From positions 1 to 55,574 of the forward strand of contig JADLFL010000022.1 in assembly GCA_020845575.1 (NCBI GenBank): a DNA stretch of 55,574 nt, in the 5' to 3' direction. The position numbers were made by a program, and so were the translations under genes. The stretch is from Acidobacteriota bacterium (GTDB lineage Bacteria > Acidobacteriota > Vicinamibacteria > Vicinamibacterales > Vicinamibacteraceae). Below are positions 32,045 through 40,299 of the stretch, in pieces. A model generated the notes under the pieces. The model was not told the origin of the DNA. It ran no database searches and saw only the letters and a program-made list of their open reading frames with translations. The number at the start of each line of letters is the position of its first letter. The stretch's first letter is position 1.

Positions 32045-33202
32045 TCAGGCCGTCGCGCGTGACGACAGCCTGAAGAGGCCCCACATCCCGGCCGTCAGCA
32101 GCAGCGGGATCGCCGCGAGCACGCGGCCGCCCGCGAGGGGGAGCGTGAGTCCCATGAGCCACGGCAGCAGCATCGCGCCACCGCACCCGATCGCGGAGAC
32201 CGCCGACACGGCGAACGCCGCGCGTCCCGCGAACCGCTGCGTGACGACGCCGAACATCGACGGATAGATCGGGCCCGTTGCCCCTCCCATCAGGACCAGC
32301 GCGGTCGTCGTCCACAGCGGATGACCGACGCTCGACACGAGCACGAGTCCGCCGATAGCAAGCGCGGCAAGCGCGCCCTGAAGGACGACGGCGGGGCCGA
32401 TGCGGTAGGCGAGGACGGTCGACAGTACGCGGCCGGCCATGTACGAGAACCAGTAGATCGACGTCGAGAGCGCGGCGCTCGCGGGTGTCACGCCGAGCGT
32501 GCGCTCGAGGTAGGTCGGGGCCCAGCCGGAGAACCCGGTTTCGACACCGCCGTACAGGAACACGAAGAACCCGATGAAGATGAGGCCGGCCGGGAGCGCG
32601 AACCCGCGTGGCTGCGGCGCGGCTTCCTTCAGCGGCACCTGCGCGTCGCGGGGCAGCGCGAACCACGCCCACGGCACGATGACGAGTGCGATGAGTCCAC
32701 CGATGGCCGGCGCCCAGCGTGCGGGCGAGCCCGTCTTCAGGAACGCGCTCGACACCAGCGGGCCGACGACGGTGCCGACGCCGTAGAGCGCGTTCACGAC
32801 GTTCACCACGAACGCCGGCCTGTGCGTGAGCATGCGCGAGGCGACCAGGTTCATGGCGATCGTCGCGAAGCCGTAGCCCACGCCGAGGACCGCGCTGGCG
32901 GTCAGCATCACGAGGAGCGAGGCGGCGGCGGACAGACCCACGGTACCCGCGGCGAGCACGGCGAGCGCCCAGAGAATCACCACGCGCGTGCCGATTCGCT
33001 CGAGGAGCAGCGTCGATGTGATCTGCGAGGCGAGGAATCCGGCGAAGAGCGCGCTGTAGAGCACGCCGATCGACGATACGTCGACGTCCGCCACGCGTGC
33101 GAACTCGGGCAGCGCGGGGCCAATCGCGGCGATGCACGCGCCCAGCGCGATGAACGCAACGGAGAGACACGCGAGGAGCGGACCAGGACGCTCGTCAGGC
33201 AT
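32045..33202 (-). CDS. Major facilitator superfamily transporter
   Basis: A 385-residue polytopic protein with twelve apparent membrane helices in two six-helix halves. The family loop after helix 2 reads LLERIGTRVVILW. The start is ATG 33202, which overlaps the end of the serine hydrolase gene by 8 bp, so the two are co-translated. Substrate is not readable from sequence. Because neighbouring genes handle amino sugars and muropeptides, it could import GlcNAc, MurNAc or a muropeptide (inference). Confidence 0.88.
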   Translation of the reverse strand: MPDERPGPLLACLSVAFIALGACIAAIGPALPEFARVADVDVSSIGVLYSALFAGFLASQITSTLLLERIGTRVVILWALAVLAAGTVGLSAAASLLVMLTASAVLGVGYGFATIAMNLVASRMLTHRPAFVVNVVNALYGVGTVVGPLVSSAFLKTGSPARWAPAIGGLIALVIVPWAWFALPRDAQVPLKEAAPQPRGFALPAGLIFIGFFVFLYGGVETGFSGWAPTYLERTLGVTPASAALSTSIYWFSYMAGRVLSTVLAYRIGPAVVLQGALAALAIGGLVLVSSVGHPLWTTTALVLMGGATGPIYPSMFGVVTQRFAGRAAFAVSAVSAIGCGGAMLLPWLMGLTLPLAGGRVLAAIPLLLTAGMWGLFRLSSRATA

Positions 33203-34262
33203 GGCGTGAGGTGAGGGCAGCCTTGCCGATGGTGTCGTGGGCGGAGCGACGGATGGTCGCGATGTCGTCGGCACTCGCCCGCCCGGCGACCCTGTTGGTC
33301 AGCAGCACGACATAGAGATCGAGCACGGGGTCGATCCACAGCGATGTTCCCGTGAATCCCGTGTGGCCGATCGCGCGACGCGTGAGGTATCGGCCGGACG
33401 ACGAGGTCGGCAGCGCGGTGTCCCACGCGAGGGCGCGCGACGACCCGCTGACAGGCGACTGCCGCGCGAACGCGCGGACCGCCCAGGCCGGTGCCAGTGC
33501 CGTGTCTTCGCCGCGCAGTCCGCCCAGGAGCGTGCGCGCGACATCGCCGATGGCCCCTGCCGTGCCGAAGAGACCGGCGTGTCCGGCGACGCCGCCCATC
33601 GCGGCGGCGTTGTCGTCGTGCACCTCGCCCCGGAGCACGCGGCCCCGCCACGCGCTGACGCCCGTCGGCTGCACGTTTGCCGAGGGCTCGACAGGGCCGT
33701 ACATGAGCGGAGCGGACGTCACGCGCGTGAGCAGTGCGTGGACCTGCTGATCGAGCGGGGCATTGCCGATGGCCTCGAGGGCCCGGCCCAGGACGATGAA
33801 GCCGAGGTCGCTGTAGATGGCGGCCGTGCGTGGCGCACGGGCGAGAGGAGCGCGCGCCGCGGCGCTGACGAGGGTCGCGGCATCCGGGTGATGGTCGTGG
33901 AGCGGCAGGTGCCCCGGCAGCCCGCTGGCGTGCGCGAGCAGGTCGCGCAGGCGCACGTCGGTGCGATCGTCGCCGGCCCACGCCGGGATGGAGTCGCGCA
34001 CGCGTGCGTCGAGGTCCAGCGATCGCCGACCGAGGAGCGACATGGCGACCAGTCCGGTGCCCAGCACCTTGGTGAGCGACGCGAGATCGAAGATCGCGTT
34101 GTCGTCGATGCCGTTACCGCAGTGCGCGCGTGAGACGACGCCCGCATGCGTGCCGACCTCGATGACGGCCGCGGGCAGCAGGCCGCTCGCGACGCAGGTC
34201 CGGAGTTCGCGTGCCGCCGCGTCGCAGGCAGCCGCGAGCGACGAGGATTCAGCGGCGCGCAC
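33195..34262 (-). CDS. Beta-lactamase-fold serine hydrolase
   Basis: A 355-residue protein of the class C beta-lactamase/DD-peptidase/esterase superfamily. The nucleophile motif SLTK lies at 62-65, the second motif is YSD (in AIYSDLGFIVLG) and the third is HTGFTG. No signal peptide is evident, so it may be cytoplasmic. Comparable genes near murQ in Bacillus (ybbE/amiE) act on peptidoglycan fragments, which makes an amidase or esterase role in muropeptide turnover plausible; this is inference. The GTG start lies inside the end of the preceding gene (14-bp overlap). Confidence 0.83.
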   Translation of the reverse strand: MRAAESSSLAAACDAAARELRTCVASGLLPAAVIEVGTHAGVVSRAHCGNGIDDNAIFDLASLTKVLGTGLVAMSLLGRRSLDLDARVRDSIPAWAGDDRTDVRLRDLLAHASGLPGHLPLHDHHPDAATLVSAAARAPLARAPRTAAIYSDLGFIVLGRALEAIGNAPLDQQVHALLTRVTSAPLMYGPVEPSANVQPTGVSAWRGRVLRGEVHDDNAAAMGGVAGHAGLFGTAGAIGDVARTLLGGLRGEDTALAPAWAVRAFARQSPVSGSSRALAWDTALPTSSSGRYLTRRAIGHTGFTGTSLWIDPVLDLYVVLLTNRVAGRASADDIATIRRSAHDTIGKAALTSRHA

Positions 34263-35517
34263 CGACGGTCGCGACGGGATCGCGGAAGGCGCGACGCTGG
34301 ACGGTGGCGAGGTAGGTCGACGGCTTGCCGGGGCCGCCGGTCATGCTGTCGTAGGAGTAGAGCATCACGCCGTCGAAGCCCATCGCGCGCGCGACGTCGA
34401 CGCGGCGCGCGGCCTCACCGGCGTCGATCTGGAACGCACCGATACCTGGCCACACGCTGCCGTCGGGCTCGCTGGTGAGCGCCCGCAACTGTCGCTCGAA
34501 TGACGAGGGACTCGACATGTACGTCATCGGGCACGCCGCATCGATGAGGCCGTCGCGCAGCCAGCGTGACCAATCCTGCAGTTTGTAGCTGCGGGCGTGC
34601 GCGGCGTCAGGCCAGACGGCGGCCGTGAGCTGCACCGCGGGTCTGTTGGCGCGCGCCGTCGCGGCGAGACGCGTGACGAGGCGCGTCAGACGCTCGCGCC
34701 GGTATGCGGCCCAGCGGGCAGGGAACATGTCGACGAACACCAGCGGGTTGGTGCGTCCGCGTCCATCGAGATCGGCGAGCTCGGCCGGCGTCAGCTCCGG
34801 ACGTAATGACTGACGGAACGCATCGAGTGCCGCGCGGCTGACGTCGAAGTCGGGGGTGGGGAAGCGGATGTAGTCCAGGTGCAGGCCGTCCAGTGCGTAC
34901 CGCGACGTCAGGTGGGCAATGGTCGCATCGAGCCTGTCGTGGACGCCTTCGGGGATCGGCGACGCGAAGACGCCTTCGATCGTCGTGCGCTTGCCGGCAC
35001 TCCACGCCGCGAGCGTCCTGACGTAGGCCGGATTGCGCGGCGAGTGCTGCAGCAACGTCGGCGCGAGGGCTCGCGGCAGCATCAGCCACTCGGGGTGCTG
35101 CACGGCGATGTGCTGCGGGGCGGTAGGGAACGCCGTGGCGCCCGCCACGAGGTTCATGTTCAGCCACGCATGCACCTGCACGCCGGCCGCGCGGGCGTGC
35201 GCGACCAGTTCGCCCAGGGGGTCGAAGGTTGCCGGCTGTCTCGCGAGCAGCGTCGATCGTGGGTCAGGCCCACCGAGATAGAAGGCATCACCGCGACCGC
35301 GCACCTGCACGAACAGCGCCGTGACACCGTGCCGCTGCGCGTCGGCCACGACCTGCGCCACGTGCGCGGACGAGGTCATCCAACTGCGCGTCACCCAGAC
35401 GCCGCGGAGTTCGGTCGACGATCGGCGCCGCGCGTGTGCCGCACGAGGCACGGCCAGCGGCGACAGGGCGGATGCGAGGGAGAGCCGCAGCAGATCGCGG
35501 CGTGTAGCAAGGGGCAT
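34249..35517 (-). CDS. Exported GH10-like glycosyl hydrolase (GHL10/DUF187 type)
   Basis: A 422-residue protein. It starts MPLATRRDLLRLSLASALSP, a twin-arginine-like export signal (RRDLLRL) through an AHA site at about 28. The mature domain is a TIM barrel of the glycosyl-hydrolase-like 10 family: ELRGVWVTRSW, GVTALFVQVRGRGDAFY, GVQVHAWLNMNLV, LHLDYIRFP, CPMTYMSS and MGFDGVMLYSYDSM. The family has been linked to cell-wall or extracellular glycans; the exact bond is unknown. The 3' end overlaps the serine hydrolase gene. Its promoter region is shared with the GlcNAc kinase gene. Confidence 0.87.
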   Translation of the reverse strand: MPLATRRDLLRLSLASALSPLAVPRAAHARRRSSTELRGVWVTRSWMTSSAHVAQVVADAQRHGVTALFVQVRGRGDAFYLGGPDPRSTLLARQPATFDPLGELVAHARAAGVQVHAWLNMNLVAGATAFPTAPQHIAVQHPEWLMLPRALAPTLLQHSPRNPAYVRTLAAWSAGKRTTIEGVFASPIPEGVHDRLDATIAHLTSRYALDGLHLDYIRFPTPDFDVSRAALDAFRQSLRPELTPAELADLDGRGRTNPLVFVDMFPARWAAYRRERLTRLVTRLAATARANRPAVQLTAAVWPDAAHARSYKLQDWSRWLRDGLIDAACPMTYMSSPSSFERQLRALTSEPDGSVWPGIGAFQIDAGEAARRVDVARAMGFDGVMLYSYDSMTGGPGKPSTYLATVQRRAFRDPVATVGARR

Positions 35518-35554
35518 CGGGCAGGCACGCGTGCAACGAGGTGCGCGCCCTGGA

Positions 35555-35564
35555 AGTATATACT
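35555..35564. promoter_or_regulatory. Palindromic -10 shared by divergent genes
   Basis: AGTATATACT is a perfect 10-bp palindrome holding TATACT on both strands: 35559-35564 for the plus-strand kinase gene (GTG at 35573, eight bases away) and 35555-35560 for the minus-strand hydrolase gene (ATG 35517, leader about 30 nt). No good -35 is visible for either. Confidence 0.45.
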
Positions 35565-35572
35565 CCGGTCGC

Positions 35573-36550
35573 GTGACGCAGGTGCCGCCCTCTTCCTTGT
35601 TCGTGATCGGCATCGACGCCGGTGGGACCAAGACGGACGCCGTGCTGGCTGACGTACAGGGGGCCGTGATGGCGCGTGCCCGCGTCGGCGGGGCGAATCT
35701 TGCCGCGCACGGTGAGCTGGCCGTCGAGAAGACGCTGCACGATGCGATCGATGAGGTTCTTGGCGCGGAGCGGCGCGCACCGGACGTCATCTGCCTCGGC
35801 ATCGCCGGCGTCGACAGGCCGGAAGACAAGGCGATCATCGCCGGCATCATGCGCCGCATCGGTGCGCGCGCCAGCGTGCTCATCACCAACGATGCGCTGA
35901 TTGCTCTGGTGGCCGGCGTCGGACTGGGAGCGGGCGTCGTGATCGCCTCGGGCACCGGTTCCATCGCGTATGGCTGCGACGGTCGCGGCCTGGCTGCCCG
36001 CGCCGGAGGCTGGGGGTACATCCTGGCCGACGAGGGCAGCGGCTACTGGATCGCCCGTCAGGCGCTGCGCGCCGTCGTGCGCGCCGCAGACGGTCGCGGG
36101 CCGAAGACGGCACTCACGCAGATGGTCCTCGAGTTCTTCGACGTGACGCGCGCGGAACACCTCGTCCGCGAGGTATATCGGCACTACCTGAAGCCGAGTG
36201 ACATCGCGCGCTGTGCCAGTCTCGTGAGCCGCGCACGCGAGGGCGGCGACGAGGTCGCCATCGACATTGCGTCAACGGCGGCTGACGAATTGTCCGCGTC
36301 CGTGCATTCCGTCGTCGCGCAGCTCGAGCTGGCCGGCGACGTTCCCGTGGTGATGGCCGGTGGCGCGTTCCATGCCGTGCCCTGGTTGCAGGACGGCCTT
36401 CGCGAGCGGCTCGCGGATGTGGTCCCGGCGGGTCACGTGAACCTGCTCACCACCGACCCGGCGATCGGCGCCGTACGCCTGGCCCTCGCGCACGCGCAGG
36501 GCGGTGCCGTCCTTCCCACATACAAGACCCGTGATCATCTCGCTTTGTGA
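35573..36550 (+). CDS. N-acetylglucosamine/amino-sugar kinase (BadF/BcrA ATPase family)
   Basis: A 325-residue kinase of the actin/hexokinase superfamily. The phosphate-1 motif is GIDAGGTKTDAV (about residues 13-24), followed by LGIAGVDRPED, the phosphate-2 motif ASGTGSIAYG, GGWGYILADEGSGYWI and an adenosine motif VVMAGGAF. GlcNAc and MurNAc kinases of this family phosphorylate recovered amino sugars. Start GTG 35573 sits eight bases after a -10 element, with no ribosome site, so the message may be leaderless. The next gene, a glucosamine-6-phosphate deaminase, overlaps it by 20 bp, supporting a salvage role. Confidence 0.88.
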   Translation: MTQVPPSSLFVIGIDAGGTKTDAVLADVQGAVMARARVGGANLAAHGELAVEKTLHDAIDEVLGAERRAPDVICLGIAGVDRPEDKAIIAGIMRRIGARASVLITNDALIALVAGVGLGAGVVIASGTGSIAYGCDGRGLAARAGGWGYILADEGSGYWIARQALRAVVRAADGRGPKTALTQMVLEFFDVTRAEHLVREVYRHYLKPSDIARCASLVSRAREGGDEVAIDIASTAADELSASVHSVVAQLELAGDVPVVMAGGAFHAVPWLQDGLRERLADVVPAGHVNLLTTDPAIGAVRLALAHAQGGAVLPTYKTRDHLAL

Positions 36551-37262
36551 CGACTCCCACGACGTGGCCGATCTCGCGGCGCAACGCGTCGCCGATCTGC
36601 TGCACGCGTCGCCGCGCACCGTGCTGGGCCTGCCCACCGGCCGCACGCCGATCCTGATGTACGACCGCCTCGCGGAGCGCCACGCCGCCGGCGCGCTCGA
36701 CTTCGCGCGGGCGACCACGTTCAACCTCGACGAGTTCGTGGGCATCGGCGAGTCGCACGAGGGGAGCTACCGCGCGTACATGCGCCGCTACCTCTTCGAT
36801 CGCGTGAACATCGCCGACGGCGAGGGACACGTGCTGGACGGACTCGCGCCCGACGCCGACGTGGAGTGCGCGCGCTTCGAAGATCGGATCGCCGCGGCTG
36901 GCGGGATCGACCTGATGATCCTCGGCCTCGGGGCCAACGGCCACATCGGCTTCAACGAGCCCGCCGCCACGCTGCAGGCACGTACGCATCGCGTGCGCCT
37001 GCTCGAGCCATCGCGCAAGGCCAACGCCGGATTCTTCGGCGGCGATCCCGCGCAGGTGCCCGTCGAGGCGATGACGATGGGGATGGGGACGATCCTGAAG
37101 TCGCGCCGGATCCTGATTCTGGTGACCGGTGCGGAGAAGGCAGAGACGCTGGCCGCGACGATCAACGGCCCGGTGACGACGCAACTGCCCGCGTCGTTCC
37201 TGCAACTGCACGGCGACGTCGAAGTGATCTGCGATCGTGAAGCCGGCAACGCGATTCGCTGA
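36531..37262 (+). CDS. nagB: Glucosamine-6-phosphate deaminase
   Basis: A 243-residue enzyme that converts glucosamine-6-phosphate to fructose-6-phosphate and ammonia. Signatures are VLGLPTGRTPILMYDRL, the catalytic FNLDEFVGI loop and GLGANGHIGFNEP. It is slightly shorter than E. coli NagB (266) and lacks an obvious allosteric C-terminal tail. GTG 36531 gives a family-like N-terminus (VIISLCDD); an upstream GTG (36504) is less likely. It overlaps the kinase gene by 20 bp. A GlcNAc-6-phosphate deacetylase (NagA) is not in the window. Confidence 0.9.
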   Translation: MIISLCDDSHDVADLAAQRVADLLHASPRTVLGLPTGRTPILMYDRLAERHAAGALDFARATTFNLDEFVGIGESHEGSYRAYMRRYLFDRVNIADGEGHVLDGLAPDADVECARFEDRIAAAGGIDLMILGLGANGHIGFNEPAATLQARTHRVRLLEPSRKANAGFFGGDPAQVPVEAMTMGMGTILKSRRILILVTGAEKAETLAATINGPVTTQLPASFLQLHGDVEVICDREAGNAIR

Positions 37263-37268
37263 GCGACG

Positions 37269-38267
37269 CTACTTCTTCTCGGACTTCTCGGACTTGTCGG
37301 TCTTCTCGACCTTGTCGGGTGTCCTGTCGAGCCCGAGCAGCACGCGGAGGCGCGGTTCGGCATCCTCACCCACGGCTTCGCGCACGGAGTCGTGCGCGTT
37401 GCGCAGTGTGGCGAGCGCTTCGGTCAGCGACAGTCCGGTCCGTTGCATCACGATGGCGGCCTTCACGTCGTTCTTCGCCGACTTGAGCAGTTTGCCGGCC
37501 GTGTCGTAGTCCACGCCGGTGGCTGTGGCGATGATCCGGCGCGCACGGTCCTTGAGTTTGTCGCTCGTCGCGAGGACGTCGACCATCAGGTTGCCGTACG
37601 TCTTGCCCACGCGCACCATCGCAATCGTGGTGAGCATGTTGAGCACCATCTTGGTCGCCGTGCCCGCCTTGAGACGTGTGGACCCGGTGAGCACCTCGGG
37701 GCCGACGGCGGGCGCGATGATGAGATCGACGAAGGTCTGGAGCTCGCTGCCCGGCCAGCACGTCACGAAGATGATGCGCAGGCCCGCCTTGCGCGCGCTG
37801 GTGAGCGCGCCGCGCACGAACGGCGTCACGCCGCTCGCCGAAATCCCGATGATGATGTCGCGCTTCTGCGGCTTCAGGCGCGCCACGGCGCGCGAGCCTT
37901 CCTCGTAGTCGTCCTCGACGCCTTCCTTCGGCTGGAAGACGGCGTCCTTGCCGCCGGCCATCACGGCGCTGACACGCGCGGTGGGGACGCCGAACGTCTG
38001 CGGCATCTCGGTGGCTTCCACCACGCCGAGGCGTCCGCTCGTGCCCGCGCCGACGAAGATGAGTCGGCCGCCCTTGCGGAACGACTCCGTGATCATCTGC
38101 ACGCCGGCGATGATCCGGTCCTTCTCGCGGTGGACGGCCGCCACGACCTTCCGGTCCTCGTTCACCATCAGGTCGACGATGTCGCCGATGGAGGCGGTGT
38201 CCAGGCGGAGGCTGTTGGGGTTGATCGCTTCCGTGGGAAGGGACTCCCACTTCGAAGTCTGTGCCAT
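37269..38267 (-). CDS. murQ: N-acetylmuramic acid 6-phosphate etherase
   Basis: A 332-residue SIS-domain lyase that splits MurNAc-6-phosphate into GlcNAc-6-phosphate and D-lactate. The signatures are LIFVGAGTSGRLGVVEATEM and IIGISASGVTPFV. The C-terminal helical domain contains TGLSLTEALATLRNA. The last residues (KVEKTDKSEKSEKK) form a Lys/Glu/Ser-rich tail not needed by the fold. Start ATG 38267 gives the typical MAQTSKWESLPTEAINP N-terminus. It is convergent with nagB, six bases apart, and divergent from the moxR gene. It completes a muropeptide-sugar recycling set with its neighbours. Confidence 0.93.
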   Translation of the reverse strand: MAQTSKWESLPTEAINPNSLRLDTASIGDIVDLMVNEDRKVVAAVHREKDRIIAGVQMITESFRKGGRLIFVGAGTSGRLGVVEATEMPQTFGVPTARVSAVMAGGKDAVFQPKEGVEDDYEEGSRAVARLKPQKRDIIIGISASGVTPFVRGALTSARKAGLRIIFVTCWPGSELQTFVDLIIAPAVGPEVLTGSTRLKAGTATKMVLNMLTTIAMVRVGKTYGNLMVDVLATSDKLKDRARRIIATATGVDYDTAGKLLKSAKNDVKAAIVMQRTGLSLTEALATLRNAHDSVREAVGEDAEPRLRVLLGLDRTPDKVEKTDKSEKSEKK

Positions 38268-38379
38268 GGATGACTCGAACAGGCGGCGGGTGCCGAGGCC
38301 GGTGAGGGTAGCGCGCCCCCCCGGGGCTGTCAACGAAACGCCGGCGTGCCGGCCGTCGTCCGGATGGGCAGCGCCCGGT

Positions 38380-38388
38380 TGCTACAAT
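38380..38388 (+). promoter_or_regulatory. Extended -10 element of the moxR operon
   Basis: TGC-TACAAT (38380-38388) is a near-consensus extended -10 ten bases before the ATG at 38399. Initiation would leave a leader of about four bases or none. No recognisable -35 or ribosome site is present. Confidence 0.5.
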
Positions 38389-38398
38389 CGCCGTCCAG

Positions 38399-39391
38399 AT
38401 GCCAGAACGTCAGCTCACGATTGATGAAGCGGCCGCGCTCGGCCGGCGGCTCGAGACCGAACTCGGACGCACGATCGTGGGGCAACGCGCCGTGCTCCAG
38501 GAGATCCTGATCGCGTTCTTCGCCGGCGGGCACTGCCTGCTACGCGGCGTGCCGGGGCTCGCCAAGACGCTCATCATCAAGACGCTGGCGCGAACCGTCG
38601 CGCTCTCGTTCAACAGGATCCAGGTCACTCCGGATCTCATGCCCTCCGACATCGTCGGCGCGGAGGTCATCGAGGAGGACCGGTCGACGGGCCGGCGCGA
38701 GGTGCGCTTCATGCGCGGGCCCGTGTTCGCGCACATCCTGCTGGCCGACGAGATCAATCGCACGCCGCCGCGCACGCAGGCCGCGCTGCTGGAAGCCATG
38801 CAGGAGCGGCAGGTGACCGTCGGAGGCGTGCGCTACGACCTGCCCGCACCGCAGTTCGTACTGGCGACGCAGAACCCCATCGAGCAGGAAGGCACGTATA
38901 GCCTGCCTGAAGCGCAGCTCGACAGGTTTCTGCTCAACGTGGTGATCGGGTATCCCACGGCCGACGAGGAACGGCAGATGCTGGCACGCACGACGGCCGC
39001 GCCGTCAGCGCTGCCGGACGTAGTGGCCGACGGCGACGACATCGCAGCAGTGCACCGGCTCGTGCGCGAGATTCCCGCCGCCAGCAACGTCGTGGACTAC
39101 GCGGCGCGACTGGTGCGGGCCACGCGACCGGGCGAGGCCGAGACCGCGGCCGTCGTCTCGAAGTACGTGCGGTGGGGCGCGGGGCCGAGAGCCGGCCAGG
39201 CGCTGCTGCTATGCGGCAAGGCGCGCGCGCTGCTCGAAGGGCGTGCGGCGGTGTCGCTCGACGATGTGCGGGCGCTTGCATTGCCGGTGCTGCGTCATCG
39301 CGTGCTCGTGAACTTCCAGGCGGAGGCAGAAGGGCTCGACGCCGACGCGATCGTGTCGCGTCTGCTGAACGAGGTCTCCGCGCAGGCGTGA
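38399..39391 (+). CDS. MoxR family AAA+ ATPase
   Basis: A 330-residue ATPase. Walker A is GVPGLAKT (about residues 51-58), Walker B ILLADEINR (about 115-123), followed by PPRTQAALLEAMQERQVTVG and ATQNPIEQEGTYSLPEAQLD, which are diagnostic for MoxR. MoxR proteins act as chaperone-like partners of von Willebrand-type proteins, here the DUF58 protein encoded next (GTGA overlap). First gene of a five-gene operon. The start is ATG 38399, with an extended -10 immediately upstream. Confidence 0.95.
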   Translation: MPERQLTIDEAAALGRRLETELGRTIVGQRAVLQEILIAFFAGGHCLLRGVPGLAKTLIIKTLARTVALSFNRIQVTPDLMPSDIVGAEVIEEDRSTGRREVRFMRGPVFAHILLADEINRTPPRTQAALLEAMQERQVTVGGVRYDLPAPQFVLATQNPIEQEGTYSLPEAQLDRFLLNVVIGYPTADEERQMLARTTAAPSALPDVVADGDDIAAVHRLVREIPAASNVVDYAARLVRATRPGEAETAAVVSKYVRWGAGPRAGQALLLCGKARALLEGRAAVSLDDVRALALPVLRHRVLVNFQAEAEGLDADAIVSRLLNEVSAQA

Positions 39392-40299
39392 GCGCCGCTA
39401 CCTCGCCCGTTTCACTCGATCCCGCGCTGCTGGCGCGCATCGCCGACCTCGAGCTCGCGGCGCGCCTCATCGTCGAAGGGGCCAGGCTGGGCGCGCATCG
39501 CAGCCCCTTCACGGGCACCGGCGCGGAGTTCCAGCAGATGCGCCCGTACCTGCCCGGCGACGACCTCAAGCACCTCGACTGGAAGCACTACGCGCGCACC
39601 GATCGCCTGTTCACACGCGTGTACCGGCAGACGACAGAGTGGCCCGTGATGATCGCGATCGACACGAGCCGGTCCATGGCGTTCGCCGATGCCGTCGGCG
39701 TGTCGAAGCTCCAGTTCGGTGTGCTGCTGGCCGCGGCCCTGACGTATCTGCTGGTGCAGCAGGGCGAAGCCGTGGGCCTCGTGACGCACGGCACGGAGAC
39801 GGGCGTCGCGTTGCCGGCACGTACAGGCAGACCGCATCTCGTTCGTACGCTGGGTCTGCTTGCGGGAGTGACGGCAGACGGTGCGACGGATCTCGGCGGG
39901 GCCATTCGCCGCGCGGCCTCGCGTCTGGGACGTCGTGGCTGCGTGGCGCTCATCTCGGATCTGTACGGCAGCGACGACCTGCAGCCCGCGTTGCGGGAAG
40001 CACGCCGAATGGGCCACGAGGTCGTGGTGTTCCACGTGCTCACGCCCGGAGAGCGCGTGCTCGACGCGCGCGGCGACGCGGAGTTCGTCGACCTCGAAAC
40101 GGGCGAGCGTCTTGTCGCGAACGTGCCGTCCGTGCGGGAGGAGTACGCCACGCGCGTGACGGCGTTTGTCGACGAGGCGCGCGCGTTCTGCACGAGTGAA
40201 GGGATCACGTTCGTCGAAGCCGGAACTGACACGCCGATCGACGGCGTCCTGCGCGCATTCACGCAGCAGCGCGCGCCACAGGCGGGAGGCGCGCGGTGA
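39388..40299 (+). CDS. DUF58 domain protein (vWA-like)
   Basis: A 303-residue soluble protein. The DUF58 motif (GTGAEFQQMRPYLPGDDLKH, then LDWKHYAR) lies at about 39-68. A vWA-like fold follows, with the metal-site-type segment IAIDTSRSMAFAD and a later LISDLYG strand. DUF58 proteins are routinely encoded after MoxR ATPases and are thought to be their clients. Start GTG overlaps the moxR stop (GTGA), and its own end overlaps the next gene the same way, so the operon is translationally coupled. Confidence 0.92.
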   Translation: MSAATSPVSLDPALLARIADLELAARLIVEGARLGAHRSPFTGTGAEFQQMRPYLPGDDLKHLDWKHYARTDRLFTRVYRQTTEWPVMIAIDTSRSMAFADAVGVSKLQFGVLLAAALTYLLVQQGEAVGLVTHGTETGVALPARTGRPHLVRTLGLLAGVTADGATDLGGAIRRAASRLGRRGCVALISDLYGSDDLQPALREARRMGHEVVVFHVLTPGERVLDARGDAEFVDLETGERLVANVPSVREEYATRVTAFVDEARAFCTSEGITFVEAGTDTPIDGVLRAFTQQRAPQAGGAR

